From Eudromia elegans (Eukaryota > Chordata > Aves > Tinamiformes > Tinamidae): 64,000 bases of DNA. A model generated the notes under the pieces. It saw nothing but the letters and a program-made list of their open reading frames with translations. It was not told the DNA's origin and did no database searches. Made by a program: the position numbers and the translations under genes. Where the stretch lies: the NCBI GenBank assembly GCA_003342815.1, contig PTEX01000305.1, forward strand, positions 260,794 through 324,793, in the 5' to 3' direction. This document shows, one piece after another, positions 25,531 through 39,228 of the stretch; within the stretch, counting starts at the first letter, position 1, and each line of letters starts with the position of its first letter.

Positions 25531-28500
25531 CCTTTCAGGGTCAGAGAATGCAGCAGACAGTTTGTTGTCTTGAACAGTGACCTCAGTGCAGTTCTACTCC
25601 AAACAAACTTTCAGATGCTATCTGTGCATTATCTCAGGGGAATTCAGTGCTAACCCCTGGAGATCAACAGTAGCACTTTTTGTACCACTTTCCTCACTTT
25701 CTACAAAGAATGAGGAAATGACTCTCAAACCAAGTAAGTTTTATATATAGCAATGTATCAATTCTCTTAGAATAGCCCCAATTATACAAAATTTCTCTAT
25801 TGCAAAAGATGTCTACAAAGCTAAAATGTGAAATGCTGCAGTTTTTACGGTGGGAATAATTTTGAAGCAAGAGCAATATTTGTGCATATTTAAGATTTTG
25901 TAAGACTGGAAAAGACTTTCTGGGTAACGAAGAACACAATATGGTGTATAATTTCTTCCATAAATGTAGGAAATTCCTTCCCAAAAGTAGCTTTAAACTT
26001 CCTGACTTCATGTAAGCCATTATCAGCTAGAATTAGCCTCAAGATTGTCAGGTAAACTACAAATTAGACAGCCTTGCAGAAATTACTGTTTTGTTTTTCT
26101 ATGGAATTAAGCTTGTAGGGAAAAATGCCTTGTTTAGCATACGGGAAATTTCAAATTCTGCCCACTCAGACTTACATAGTCCTTATTATTCTATTATCAT
26201 AAATACTTTTGTGTTTATTATTAAAAAAAGAAAAAAGAAAAGCTGTCTATGGATATTTTTTCATTGGATTTGTCCAATACAACACAGTTGACAAACTAAT
26301 ATATTATTCAAACTAATACAAACTATGACAAACTAATCCTGTATTATAATCGTCATAAGGATCCACAATACTAATGTATTTCTTTGGGTACCACTGAGGT
26401 TTCAGTCATAAAAAAATGCTGTTTTGGAGAAACTCCTATGAATTCTTGGGGCTTCTCAAGACTGTACACATTCCAAACTTTGATCAATGTCTTCTAGAAA
26501 AATTACTCAGTGACATCTCTTGCTATTTTGTCCACTAGTTTCTCCCAAAAGACTGAAATTTAAAGATCTTCAGTACTACTCCAGCTGTAAAAGCACATCT
26601 GTCAGTTTAAATTAGATTGACAGCTTCCGATAGTCAGGGGGCAGACTATGCCATTAACCTTCAAGCTTTACAAGAACCTTTGGTGTTCAATTTTCAAATG
26701 TGATACAAAACAACTGCATGTGAAGATGAAAAATGCTATGAAGAGTCAACAAATTGCACAGTATTATTTGTCAGGGACTGTAAATTAGATTTTTTTTTTC
26801 TATTGTTTCATAATACTTTGAATGTGATAGATACAGAATTTTAAAAGTATGCATTTAGTATGCAAGTAGTAGATTTTTAAGGGGAGATATGGTGTTTGTG
26901 GCTTTATTGTAATGTAATAAGTCATGGACTAGTAGGAAGCAGTGTTCAGCTAGAGAAAAGAAACCTCTCAAAACTCTAAGCCTGGCAGTGTATGTGTGTG
27001 GCAGGAGGAAACACACCTGTGTCTTCGCATCACTCTCACTTTGATAGCCAGGACTGGGGAATCAAAATTACCCTTTTTCCCCTCCCTGTCATGAGCTCTG
27101 TGCCTCAGAAGAACATTCTGTACATAGAAGAAGAGCCTGTATAATCTGGACAGCCAGGAAATCTGCAGTGCCATAATGGCAGCACAGTAATTGGTAAGAT
27201 GATTGTGAATTTCTATAAGTTCAACAGTTTAATAAGGTTGCAGCGGCTGTTCAGTCCATCCCTCATACAACTTATAGAGATGCAGAAATTGCTTAATAGA
27301 TAGTGCCCTAAGGCCTAATCACATCACAGCAGATACTTATCACTGTCACTCAAACCATAGCTGTCATGACACAGGTTATTTGGAAAAAAAAATTGGCATA
27401 TGGGCAATCTAGAGCAAGGTAGAGATAGAAACTTACAAAGTATTGGCTCAAAAGAAGCAAAATGCTTGTTTTAGAGGGAAGATAGCAGGTGATGAACTAT
27501 AAGCACAGAGAAGATCTATAACCTACAGTTTATATATGAAGTTATCAAGTGAAAGAATATTCAGCAGAAAAATGGAGAAGTTCATGAAAATAAGTGTCAC
27601 AGCCTGTCCTTCACTAAAACAATAAGAAATGAAAAATTAAAAATAAATGCAGTGACTATATAAATTTGTCTCTGTTCCATTTCAGTTTGCATTTAAATTG
27701 GATGTAATAAATAGTAAAAACAAGTGTATACGGAGCCATATAAATTCGTCCATAAAGTCTCTATTTCCATTGACTCCTATAGGATCTGAGGATGTTCAAA
27801 TACTTGATAGACACCTAACAGAAAGAAGTGAGGCAGATAACATAGCTTAATTCAGAAAGACGAACTGTCCTCATGAAAAAAACACCAAATGTTTCAGTAA
27901 CATAATATTTTAGTTTTGTCAATGAGATGTATAATTCAGACCTGCAGATTGTCTTTTGTTACTCAAAACCACATTTTCAAATCAGGTTTCTTAAGGAAGA
28001 ATTCCTATAAATGATTGACAGAGTTTGTCAGTACATAANTTTAAAACTACTGCTAATGACGCTTTGTTAATATCACGTTATTTAACCATTACATTTGTCT
28101 ACTGTTCCTAGTTGCAAAGCTATGCCTTACTGAAGGACAGTCATTATCAGCACAGAGTAAATGCACATTTGTTTAACAATGCCAGTAGTGAAAGGAGTCA
28201 AAAACCAGCAGTGTTTAGCTTAGACACCATGAAGAAAATTAATGTGATTAAACCCACTTTTTTCAAGACTTTTTAGAAACTTATAATAAAAAATACACAA
28301 TGTTTTCTAGAGAAAAAGATTTTAAGAATCAACACATAAGGAAGCTCTTATCTTTTTATCTTCAAGATCGCTACCTGCACATTTTTCTTTTATATTTTTC
28401 CCGTCTTTCTTCCTTTTTTTTTTTTTTTAGCCTTAGGCCTTTGGTTGATGTACATAGTTTACTTCTTATACTTCTTTCCAAGATGTATCATAAACCTAGT

Positions 28501-31500
28501 TTTATCTGTCATTTCAACCAATATTTTATATAGGCACCTACGACTCTGCAAATGCCAAGTCTGTGAAAATTCATGTTGTACTACCATTGCTCCTATATTC
28601 CCACATTCATTTTATCCATAGTAGAATTTGTTGCCAAATATGATTAGCTTAAATGGAGTTGGAGAAGGAAAATGCTTCCACTGATCTCAGCATCTCAGCA
28701 GAGATCTCAGTAGGGATCAAGTTTTAGTAAAATGACTTTTATTATTTTGCCATCTTTAGCTGATATTAGCTTTAGTTATCACCATGCTACATGGGCTGCT
28801 TACTCTCACTGCATTCTTCCTGATCTAGTTTATTTTATTGGCTTTCCAGAACAGAATAGCGTAAATAGGGAGGCTGGAAACAGTTTTTATCCTATAGGTT
28901 GGTGATGAGGGTACAGATTAAAACACTGGAAGAGCTTAGCATCAGTTTTCTCAGTCAGAATCATGTACCGAATCCACAATTCTCTTATCTTGGGAAAGTG
29001 CTTTTGCTAGTAAGGTACTGTATAAAATCAAGAGTGAGAGGTCATCACCGATACCCTTTCTAGACATGCTTTAAAAGAAAGAATACAGGCAGCTATCTGA
29101 AGAGCAGGGTTTGGGCTGTGAACCTTGAATGGGAGGGGGCAATTCTCTGCAGCACTGAGTACCTAACTACTGGATAAGGATTTGATTTAAAACACACTCC
29201 TGTTTTCAGGATTTGTTGGGCTGCCAGGAGGTAGTTCTCTGCTCAAAGTGTGGTCAATCATTTCCTATACACTGAAAAAAGTATCTGGATGTTATTCTGG
29301 GAGAGTGAACACATAGTTAGACACCGAGCTGCTCAGCACTGTAGCATCAGGTTTGTTTGTTTGTTTAATGTAGTCCTGTTTTCTAAGGATTGCACAGGAA
29401 TTCTCGTAGAACCAGAAATTTAATGCACATTTGCCAAGTCACAGTTCTCTGCCAAAACCACAAGGCCAACCTTCTTAATAAGGACCTACAGCAGACGTGA
29501 GTCATGTGGTTGTGGTTCCACAAAGTAACATTTCACCTTCTAATTTAATAATTGTCACATTATACTGGTGTTAATTTGGAATTCTGAATAATGTTGTATA
29601 TTTGCTTTATGAATCTTCCCTCATATTGCATATTTTAGTGAAACTGATCTCAAAATAAAAAATATTTTATATGAACTGTTTTTACTACATCGGGAAGTAC
29701 AGAAAGCAGTGTTTTATGTTAGCATTTAAAATTAATCTTGCTATCTTAAAAGTATTACCAATATTACCTTTTACTAAAACATTATTTTAAAATCTTTGTT
29801 GGAATATTCTTGCCATGTGCAAACTTTGGCCAGATGAAGCCAAAGCCTATACCTCATGATTTGCAGTGATCCTACATTAGTACAGCTCTTGTTGTTTTTT
29901 GATGTGGACAGTTATGTTCTATAGTTTATAATTTTTATTCCCACTTTAAAAATAGGACTCATTTGCCAAGTATAAGGCTGCTAGAGAATTTTCCTAGGTG
30001 CTAATATATTTGTACCACACGAATACCGCTAAAAGTCCCCATTAAATAGGAAAACAGAGCTAGATTTTTGATCACTTAAATATTTGGATGGTTCAGTTGA
30101 ACATTTAAAGACTTTGTTTACCAGGTTAGTACTCACTGGTATCTGAAATAATAAAAGGGTAAAAGAAATTATCTTAAAACCCACTATACGGTAACTGTCG
30201 GGCAATGTGCTGTCTTTTTAAGTGGAGACATCTGACCACTAAGCATTTTAACGCAATAGAAACATTGATGGTTTTAGTCCTTCCTGAAAATATATTGAGT
30301 TAATCGAGTGTTCCTGTAAGCAAACATCTCTAGTTCTGTCGCTAACCAAAGCAGGAATTTTTATGTGTCTCCTATATATTATCAGCAATCTTTAATGGAA
30401 TGTCTTTACAGCTACGTAATCTACTAGATGTGCCAGAGAGGCCTGTCCTTTTGCCCCCTTATTTATACCTGATTGCATTGGAATCATTAACAACTAATAA
30501 CACTAAAAACTGTGGTAGGTCAAACAGATACAAGAATATTGCCTGTACCTTTTAAAAACAATCTCCGATCCCCCATAACTTCTTCTAGTAAAGACCGCAC
30601 TGAAGCTCTAAAGAAATGAAACTTAGTAAACATGCTTAGATAAATTTAGAAATTCACTCAAGCATTTGTTGCGGAAATGACTTTTCAGGCTACAAGTCAA
30701 TTTTTCAAGGAGGAATTCCTAAAAAGTCATGAAAGTGAAAAATGATTTTTTTTCTATATTTAGAACCCACCCACAATAACAATAAAAACATTATTTTCAT
30801 TTCAGATATATTTAAGAGTCATATTCTGAAGAGGGCTCTGTCTGATATGCTCTGCTGTACATATAAATAAAATGTACTTCAGATCCTTAGGACAGTGTTA
30901 CTAGGCTGAATAAGAGAAAAGATATTTCCATAGTATCCTTGAAAAATAATCTAGAAATTTATGGTATGACATAGTACACAGAATATAAATCAAAACGTTT
31001 CCATAAAATACAATTTTAGTGAGGTTCTTCTCCACCTTTAGAACTCTTTTCTTTTGTTTGCTCTTCTCCAATACGTATATCATTTGTGTGTGAAAAAATT
31101 TATGATTATATTCAGTACATTCAGTACTTATGCTGAAAAATGGTAGCAGAAAACTCTAACCAGTAGTATGCTCCAAGTCGAATTCAAACTTTGCAAGAAA
31201 TATTATGCATATCATCATAAGTTTGGATGTATACTGAATGTGGAACAAATTTTCTGAATTTGTTGAATTAATTGTGCTTTCTCCAACTACGGATAATTTT
31301 TTTTTAAAATGTATGCTTGTGTATTTTCATTTAATGTAATACACCTTGTCATGAAGCACAGCCATGTATCAGTTTATGAGAATGCATCACAATATTACAC
31401 AATGTTCCAACAAGTTAGACAAACTTACAAATCCTTTGTGGATGTCTTTCATAAATAGTACGAAAAGATGTATCTGCTGTAGAAGTCTTGCTCAGTAAAT

Positions 31501-32780
31501 CTGCTGTGAAGACCACAGCACTCACTGAAAGCCTCTTGCTTACAAGTTACATTGCATGTATTTACATATATCAGAACACAAGTATTTCTTTAAGACTTAG
31601 CAGCTAAACGACTGACACTACTTATATAAATATTTTACAGGTTGATCCAAGCTTATTGAAGTTAATAGTTCTGGAAGTCAAACTTCCATAAATAAACTAT
31701 ATATAAAGCCCATAAAAAGAAGAAAGTAAATTGGTGGTTAAGGATTCCCAGGGTCAACAGAGGAAGCCAATAAAAGGGATATAATTATCCTCGGAATACC
31801 TTGATATTACCTTGATATCAGTTAACATCAGAACAAATCTCAACTGTAATTATCATATATCTTATATGATATTATTAAAATCCAAGCAGAAATATATCAG
31901 ATTGTAGCCTATCTACGGTGACCAAAGGTAGAGAGCAAAACCTGCATTAACTATTAGCAGCTAGAGAAAGCATGAAACCAAAGACAATCTTTTTACACTC
32001 AACAAGCATTGTAAGATATTATAATTTATTGTGAATTGGTCAAGAAAAGTAGTTTACCTCCTCTCCTCGATAAGGAATGAATTCTAACAAACAAAATGGC
32101 CTTGCCTACAGCTAGCTACTGGGCTGCCCTTCAGGAGTGTGAATTTTCTGTGGCTGAAAACTGAATAGATTCATCCTGCAGCCACAGTTCAGAGTGGTGA
32201 ATTTGTGAAGTTAATCAAAATAAAACTTACCATTACTTATGTTCAGATTAACATCATGAATCTTTAGAGATGAACACATATATTTTCAAATTCAACCTCA
32301 CAAGCAAACTGGAGGCACTTCTGCCCAAACCCATCAGCCTTAATATTTGAGTCTTAATGTTGCTGTCTGAAAAAGAGCCTGGCAATTCACCTTCTCACTT
32401 CTATCCTCTCTCACCCTTGTTTCTCACAAACTTCTCCTGGTTTTAACTGAGATCACCAAAAAAAGGTGACTATGAAATCCTACTGATGCAGGATGACCTC
32501 TGCTGGCCAGAGTCCTAAATGAGCAGAAAGCAAATAGGTAACTCAAATTTAACCCTTTAATGATCCGTTTAACTGGTCATATATCAGCTTTGAAAAGGGT
32601 CAATTAAAATCCTGTGTATTGCAATGAATTTCGAATCTCAGCTGCGAGCGTCTGGCACTTGTAAACAGAAATCAAAATTTAATCTGAAAATTTTCAGAAG
32701 CATTCTGTAGCTGTAAAGCTGTCTTAATTACCCTTGTTTTTCAGGTGAAATATTACAGTGGAATAAATATTCTACTTCTC
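25531..32780. other. AT-rich noncoding DNA, no gene seen
   Basis: No frame above about 110 codons and none recognisable. Simple sequence includes T15 at 28414-28428, followed by AG in acceptor-like form, and (GTTT)4 at 29351-29366. A single N lies at 28039. A short ACCTTGATAT duplication is visible near 31798. Confidence 0.7.
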
Positions 32781-33000
32781 ACTTTGGCTTCTAGCTTGTG
32801 GCATGGTGTCCATGGTGTCATCATGTCCACAGAACTATCAGTCTAGCAAGGTTTGGGTGTGGAAACGCACCTGGCACACACTCCTCTTTCAGCCCCAAAT
32901 TTAGGCCTAAGCGCAGTAAAGTGGCAGCCTTCAGCATTCCTCTTCTAGGTGACATAGGCCCCTATTCAGTACATTTGCTTTTAGGAATCCTGCCTTAGGA
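32781..33000. other. GC-richer patch, possible ancient repeat remnant
   Basis: This segment has higher GC than its surroundings and words such as TTTAGGCCTAAGCG, TAGGCCCCTATTCAGT and TTTAGGAATCCTGCC. They faintly recall old sauropsid interspersed repeats with recurrent TAGGCCTAA-like motifs. I cannot assign a family by eye. The 66-codon plus frame here is unrecognised. Confidence 0.2.
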
Positions 33001-36000
33001 CATGACATCAAGTCTGACACATACTGGCACACCTGAGCGAGTTTATTATAGATAGAAAGCCATGAATACAAAACACAAACATGCAAGGAAAACAAGTGTA
33101 CTAAGGCTCCAAAGAGTGCACGCTGGTTGCTAGCACAAGCTAAAGACTATACACAGAGCATCTTCCCAACTTCATTCAATCACTTACCTACGCTTATATA
33201 CCTAGGTCTCTGTGTGGTATAGGCAGACTGGATGTGTAACTCAGATTCTGTACAGTCGGGTATTCTGATAGGAAGAGATGCAATGCTTAAACTCTGTATG
33301 GATTTAGTTCCACATCCATAACTCTGCTGCTGATGCAGTGAGGATGTTCAATTGAATATTTCAATTCACATATAAGTAAAAAAAAAAATCAGTATTTTGT
33401 AGCAACACATATTGCAGAAATTTTAAGACAAAAGAAATCACTTGACACCATTGCTCAAAATCCCTTTTACCCACTGCAAGCAGTTTTTGGTTGCAGTTCA
33501 TTCTGTTTCATTCACTTAAAAAAAAAAAAAAGTTTGACAAATTACCAAGAATGTATTCTATCAGTAAAACAACTCTACAATTACTACATAGAAAGAAAAA
33601 TTTGAACTGGAAAAAAAACTTGTGCAGCAGCTAGCAGAGTTAAATTTTTGTAGCGGCATTTTAAAGAATGCAAGGGATAATCCTTCCATTTACAGTAATC
33701 TGGGAACATGGTGACATTAATCTCATGCTTATGGTATCTGACAGCTTGGACCTTTGCAGTAATTAATAAGAACTTTTTCAGTGGCTGCTAAAATTAGGTT
33801 AGTCATAGTTTCCAACTAACTAACATTTCAACTACATATCCACATAATTTTATTTGTTAATACAATGTAAATTACAGCTTTGGTAAAAATAATTCTTATT
33901 TTGTAAAGTGATATCAACAATAATCCTTTTACTGTTTGACAAAAATCCTAAGCAATGCCGACATTTTCCCCAAGAGGAGGAAATGCTGATACTCAGCAAA
34001 GTGACAATAAGATGTATCACTACATTCCACATCAAGGAGACTCGACTGAGAAGTGTGTTGCCAAGTCGCAAAGTTAAACAAACATGTAAGTAGGTTGCTT
34101 CAATCTCTTAGCAAATTTGTTCCTTTACCCTACTGCTCACAGTAACAGAGAAGTTTTTATCAGACATGCTGAAATCATCATGTGCTGAACACTTTGAATC
34201 CACAAAAATTGCTTGTCTTAAGCACGTATGCAATATAAATTATTGAAACACGAGATTTTCATATGTTCAAACCAATTACCTAGCAAATATAAATGAAATT
34301 ATTTAACCTAGCATAGATATTGAAGAGTTCATTAAACATTTTATAACAAGGAATTTAGATATTCTGTGCCAGTCCAAGATTTAGGCTGATCCTATAATTT
34401 TTAAAGGAATTTGGTATATCTGAGAAGAAAAGCTAATCAGGCAAATCAAGAAATTGTTAATAAATTTTATTATTTAAGAATATGAGCAAATCAAGTTTTG
34501 CTAAAACATGAAGTGATACTACATATACTCTTGTTATTAAAATTCCATTGGCTATGAGGCAGAATTGTATCACAATATTGTATTTTTTTCCAGTAAGTGC
34601 CCATCCTCTACTGGTAAGAACTCATCCGTTAAAAGCATATACACCTCCATTAACAACCTCTCTCCTTCAAAATAGGCCAAAATGAATAGGGCAAACTATG
34701 AAATCTAGACACAAAGCATTTTCTTGCTCCTGTTAAATACAAGTTGTGATAAGGCTGTTCAATAAAACATCCTCTTCATGGGCTCCTTGCCACAAGGCCA
34801 CCATAGTTCTATGAATAATGTATAGCTAAGCATATAGGAAGGTGCTTTAAAATATATATTATCAGCACTCCTTTAGTTTCCTTTTCAGAACTGTCTGTAA
34901 TATAGATGCCATCTGAACTACTGACCTTATCCCATAACAATGAGTGCAATGTTTCATGTCAGGGCTTCGTGGAGTTGAATTCCTTCTAGTAACAGCTCTT
35001 TTGACTTCTCAAAGGTCTTTCAAAATATAAGTTTCATGTTCCTAATCTAAAATACAAGTAATATGAACAAATATATTCCTATTCTGTGGGGACTGGGATT
35101 TATGATAAAAGAAAAACAGGCACTAAGAGCAATGTGTGCTTCACGTGTTAAAAAAAGGGGCAGTCAGCTAAACCCAGTGTAGTGATGGAAAACAGAGTGG
35201 CTTTTGATAGATGTGTAAGTACGTATTTCTTCATCACGAGAAAAGGAAACATTCTGCAGTTGTAGAAAGTTCTGTAAGCTCTAGTACTAAAATTCAGTTC
35301 AATAAACACTAGGAATGCAGTGTACTAATAAACTGTAAAAAGAGGTGGAGGAATGAAGGGAAAAAAGCAAGGTCTAAGTTTACTTCTAAAGGATATGGAC
35401 TAATTTTATCTTAATCCTAATATATTTTCCAGCTTTTTAGTATCCAAAGTTTTACCAATACCTCCTCCCTCTGCCACACTCAAGCAGAATAAAGATTCAT
35501 TAAATTTAAAATGACATGGAATATTAATCTTTTAATTTCAAAAATACACACATATATTTATATACTTAAATTTTGGACTTATGACTTATTTCCACGGAAA
35601 ATTCCCAATCCTCAGAATTACTTCTGTACCTAAATCCTATCTAGGCTTTTAGATGACAATGATGTGCTTAAATATTTTAGGTTCTCATTCTGGAAATGGG
35701 CATCAAAATTTTCTGCACATTATTTTTCCATTGGTGGAAACACTTCCTATGTGTACTATTTTTAAGCAAACTTGAGCAAACTAAAAGGAAGGTTCTACTC
35801 TCTTTAACCCTTAACAACTATTTTTTCTCATTACGAATATTCACAAAATGCTCCATAATGACTATTACAGAAAGATAATTTGATAATTTTGATAATTTGA
35901 TAATTTTTTTTCTACTCTGAAACTACTTCAGCCCAGACCTCAGTCAAATTAGTTTATGGATTTAAGAACAAAGCATGCCAAAAACAAATTGTCCAAATAA

Positions 36001-37848
36001 CTCCTTATCGCAGATCCATGTCATCTCGAACATGGAGAATGCATACCATAGTTGCCTATTTGTACTTTTGTCATTTTGAGGCAAAAACATTAAAAAAATC
36101 TACTCTAATTGTCTACCACATCAGGTAGTAAGGTGTAACAGCACCATTTTCTGTTATACTATAATTCAAATGGGCATATTTACACTGGAATCTGATATTT
36201 TTCTCCTCAATTATGGTAAACAGATTTGAAGAATGACTTGAGTTTATTGAGTGTGGATTTAGATCAGCTGAACAATTATTTTACAGTACTATAGACTTTG
36301 TATTTTCTACTCAAAATATTACTAAGAAAGCAGCATATTTTCCTGAATGTGATCTGTTACCATTTCTATACTTAGAGACTGCTTTTGATAAAATTTGCAT
36401 AACTAACACAGATGTTTAATGTCTTCAGTAATTTGATGACATATAATTTTTTGGATGACTATATCTCATAACGGTCTGGACTTTTTAGATAATAATTGTA
36501 TATTATGCTTACCATAATTTTATATTTAAGTTTGCAGGAAAAGAACAATTTATCTGAGCGAGAAAGTATATCTGGAATGACCAGAGTTCAAAATATAGAC
36601 TGATGATGGATGACTTATGAAAGTTTCCTATCTAAATGTTCCCATCTACATGAACACTCCCTAGATTTTTCTTGTTGTTTATGAGAAGGGGACCAAAATT
36701 TCAAAAATGTAGGGAAAAAACCCAACTATGTAGGTCAAATCTCACTTTATACCAAGGCAATTTACTAAATGAAATTGTAGATAATAAAAGATGAAACAGA
36801 ATCAATTATTACTGACTGATAAGGACGTTCCTGACAGTTATTTTCTTAAATATCAGAGCTGGAAACAAGATGTCTTTCTATTCTAAGAAAGAATGAGCCT
36901 TTCTTAGAAACAATCTCTGGCTCAGTATAACATCAGCCATGTCAATTCAGCTAACGACTATTCTGCAGCTGGGGAATCCAAAATGCTGGGTTTTGTTTTT
37001 GTTTTTTATTGTATGTTCAACAAGTAAGAATGTGCATAATTTCAGTGATTCATTTTCAGTATATACTTCATTTCCCCCTCTCCATCGAGCAGATTTTTGT
37101 TGAAGGAAGTTAAACATGTTCTATTGAATTTAACATCACACAGGTGATGAACAAATCAAATAGAATGTTTCATGGGTTAAAATTACATCTCAAGCTTGAT
37201 CTTGAATCATGTGCACCCACACTTAAACTTAGAAACCTCATATACAGACTTTGTTGTTAATATTAATAGATAATTTATTAGACATTGGTTCTCCACAAAG
37301 TGTATCAAAATTATTACCTTCCTGAATGTGTTCTTTTTTTTTGGCACTGTGACCAAATCCACAAATTTCACTACAGTTATATGAAAAATATTCCACATAA
37401 TTAGCCACAGACCTGGTTGGAAACCTCAGCCCTTTTAAGAAATGAATTGAATCTCTCTCATGTTATTTACAAAGTGTTATCCACTTCATACTTGACAAGA
37501 CATGTATAATAATATAAAACAAAACAAGGTTAAAAGCCAGGCTTCCTATTAGAATTGTGGAAAACAAGATTTCATACACATACAAAAAGTGATTTGATCA
37601 AACATCATAATGCCTGAAGACTACCAGGCGTTTTAATCACCTATTCTTGAAAACATCAGCCTCAATAGGCGGGCTTTTATTAGGCAGATATGGAAAATTA
37701 TCTCATACTTAATACATGACTTCCTGTGTGTTCTCCTTTTTTTTTTTTTTTTACCCCCCGAAGCCTTTAAATGATTGTGTGCCTTCTCTTTGCCCTCCAT
37801 TCAGAAGCTAGAAATAATCCAGAAGTTAATTTATAAAATTTGATGGCT
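33001..37848. other. AT-rich noncoding DNA, no gene seen
   Basis: Only short frames. A TTTGATAA-type short array lies at about 35873-35905. Homopolymers include an A13 run near 33520 and T16 at 37737-37752, the latter followed by ACCCCCCG. No transposon ends were recognised. Confidence 0.7.
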
Positions 37849-38068
37849 TGTCCCCATATTCTGACCAAGCAAAAGACTGGATCTGGTAAGGTGAACTGAA
37901 GAATCAGCTTTCCTTAGACAAGCAAAGAAGAGGCCTGCCACCTGAGAAAATCCCTCTAGGAGGAGGGATTCCTCTTTAAGCAGAAGTTAGAATGACTATG
38001 TTATGACTAGAATTAATAACTCACCTCAAGATCTCCATTCAAATGGAAGCACATACACCATCCTTTCC
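37849..38068. repeat. Diverged direct repeat, copy A
   Basis: This copy aligns colinearly with 39003-39228. Shared blocks are AAAAGACTGGA (37871 and 39025), GCCTGCCAC (37933 and 39086) and ATGTTATGAC (37998 and 39145), with similar sequence between. Offsets of 1154, 1153 and 1147 bp show a true alignment with small indels. By eye, identity is roughly 70-80%. The family is unknown: an old LTR pair, two members of one dispersed family, or a decayed local duplication. Confidence 0.65.
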
Positions 38069-39002
38069 AGCTGAGTTAGCAAGTTACTTTTGGGGAACAT
38101 GCGGGCCTGCATGAATGCGAACCAGATTCAATCTGAGATTTGTGTAGAACCATTTTTAAACCATAATAAAATCTTAATTAATATATAATGACAAATTATA
38201 TGTAACTAAGCACTTCAGTGCACCTTGTATTCGTGCACTATGTATTCCTATTTTTGACATAGTATTTCCTTAACATGTAAACTGCTGAAAGCAGTATTCC
38301 TCAAGAAGAAAGACAGATCATTCCTGATCATGTGTACTTAAAGTGATGTCTTCAATTTAATGACTAATTGTACTGATATATTTTGATATGATGCTAGTAC
38401 TACTTTGTTATTCATGAAATACTATGTGTCAAAAAAAATTTGTTAAGAACATGAGAAAGAGCTCGTTGGACCTACCACAAATTTTACAGCACTCAGAACT
38501 GTCTTATGTCATTAAGCCAAAGCTGTTGACATAAGACAACATCCAAATCTCCCTAAATTTGTGAATCTCCTATGACAGGTATTAGAAACTGGGAGAAATA
38601 ATTTCATCTGTGTTTCACTAAGTAAGATAAAGATAATCTTTTTATTTGATAAAAAGCATATAAGCTTAATTCTATACTTAATACATCTATAAAAAAAAAG
38701 GAAAGTGATACTTTAAATGTAATATATATTTAGATGAAAGACTGTAGTGGTTTTAAAGTGTCTAAAAATCCTCAGGTTATATTTTATATCTTGTAAAATG
38801 CTGTTAATTTTAAGTGGTGGCAATATACTCTTCAATTCTAAGGTATCCTATCCTTAGTATTAATAAAGCGCCAGTATTAAATACCATTTCTGGAAAGAAA
38901 TCACACAATTGCTAAAATACACATATCAGCAATTCCACATTCAATATATCTTTACAAAACCTACAACAACCTACTTTTTCTGAGATGTTTAAGAGTGCTG
39001 AA
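38069..39002. other. Spacer between repeat copies A and B
   Basis: AT-rich sequence with no open frame of note. If A and B were LTRs this would be the remnant interior, but I see no primer-binding site, polypurine tract or retroviral protein motif. Confidence 0.5.
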
Positions 39003-39228
39003 TGTCCTCTTATTCCTTCCTATGAAAAGACTGGAATTTGCAGGATGATCTGAAGATTTAGCTTTGCTTAGAAAAATACCAGCGTGCCTGCCACTGAAGA
39101 AAATCGTCCTGGGAGAGGTATTTACTCTAAATAAAGGTAAGAAAATGTTATGACAAGCAAAATATAATAATACATTAGTACAAAAACTCATCTCAAGGTA
39201 GAAACGGAGCAAATACCCAGTTCTATTC
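39003..39228. repeat. Diverged direct repeat, copy B
   Basis: Partner of copy A, in the same orientation. Homology starts near TGTCCTCT and remains visible to the segment GGAGCAAATACCCAG (A has GGAAGCACATACACC). On the minus strand a 111-codon frame crosses this copy (38961-39296), while copy A is interrupted in the matching frame, so there is no evidence for conserved coding. No third copy was found by eye. Confidence 0.65.
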
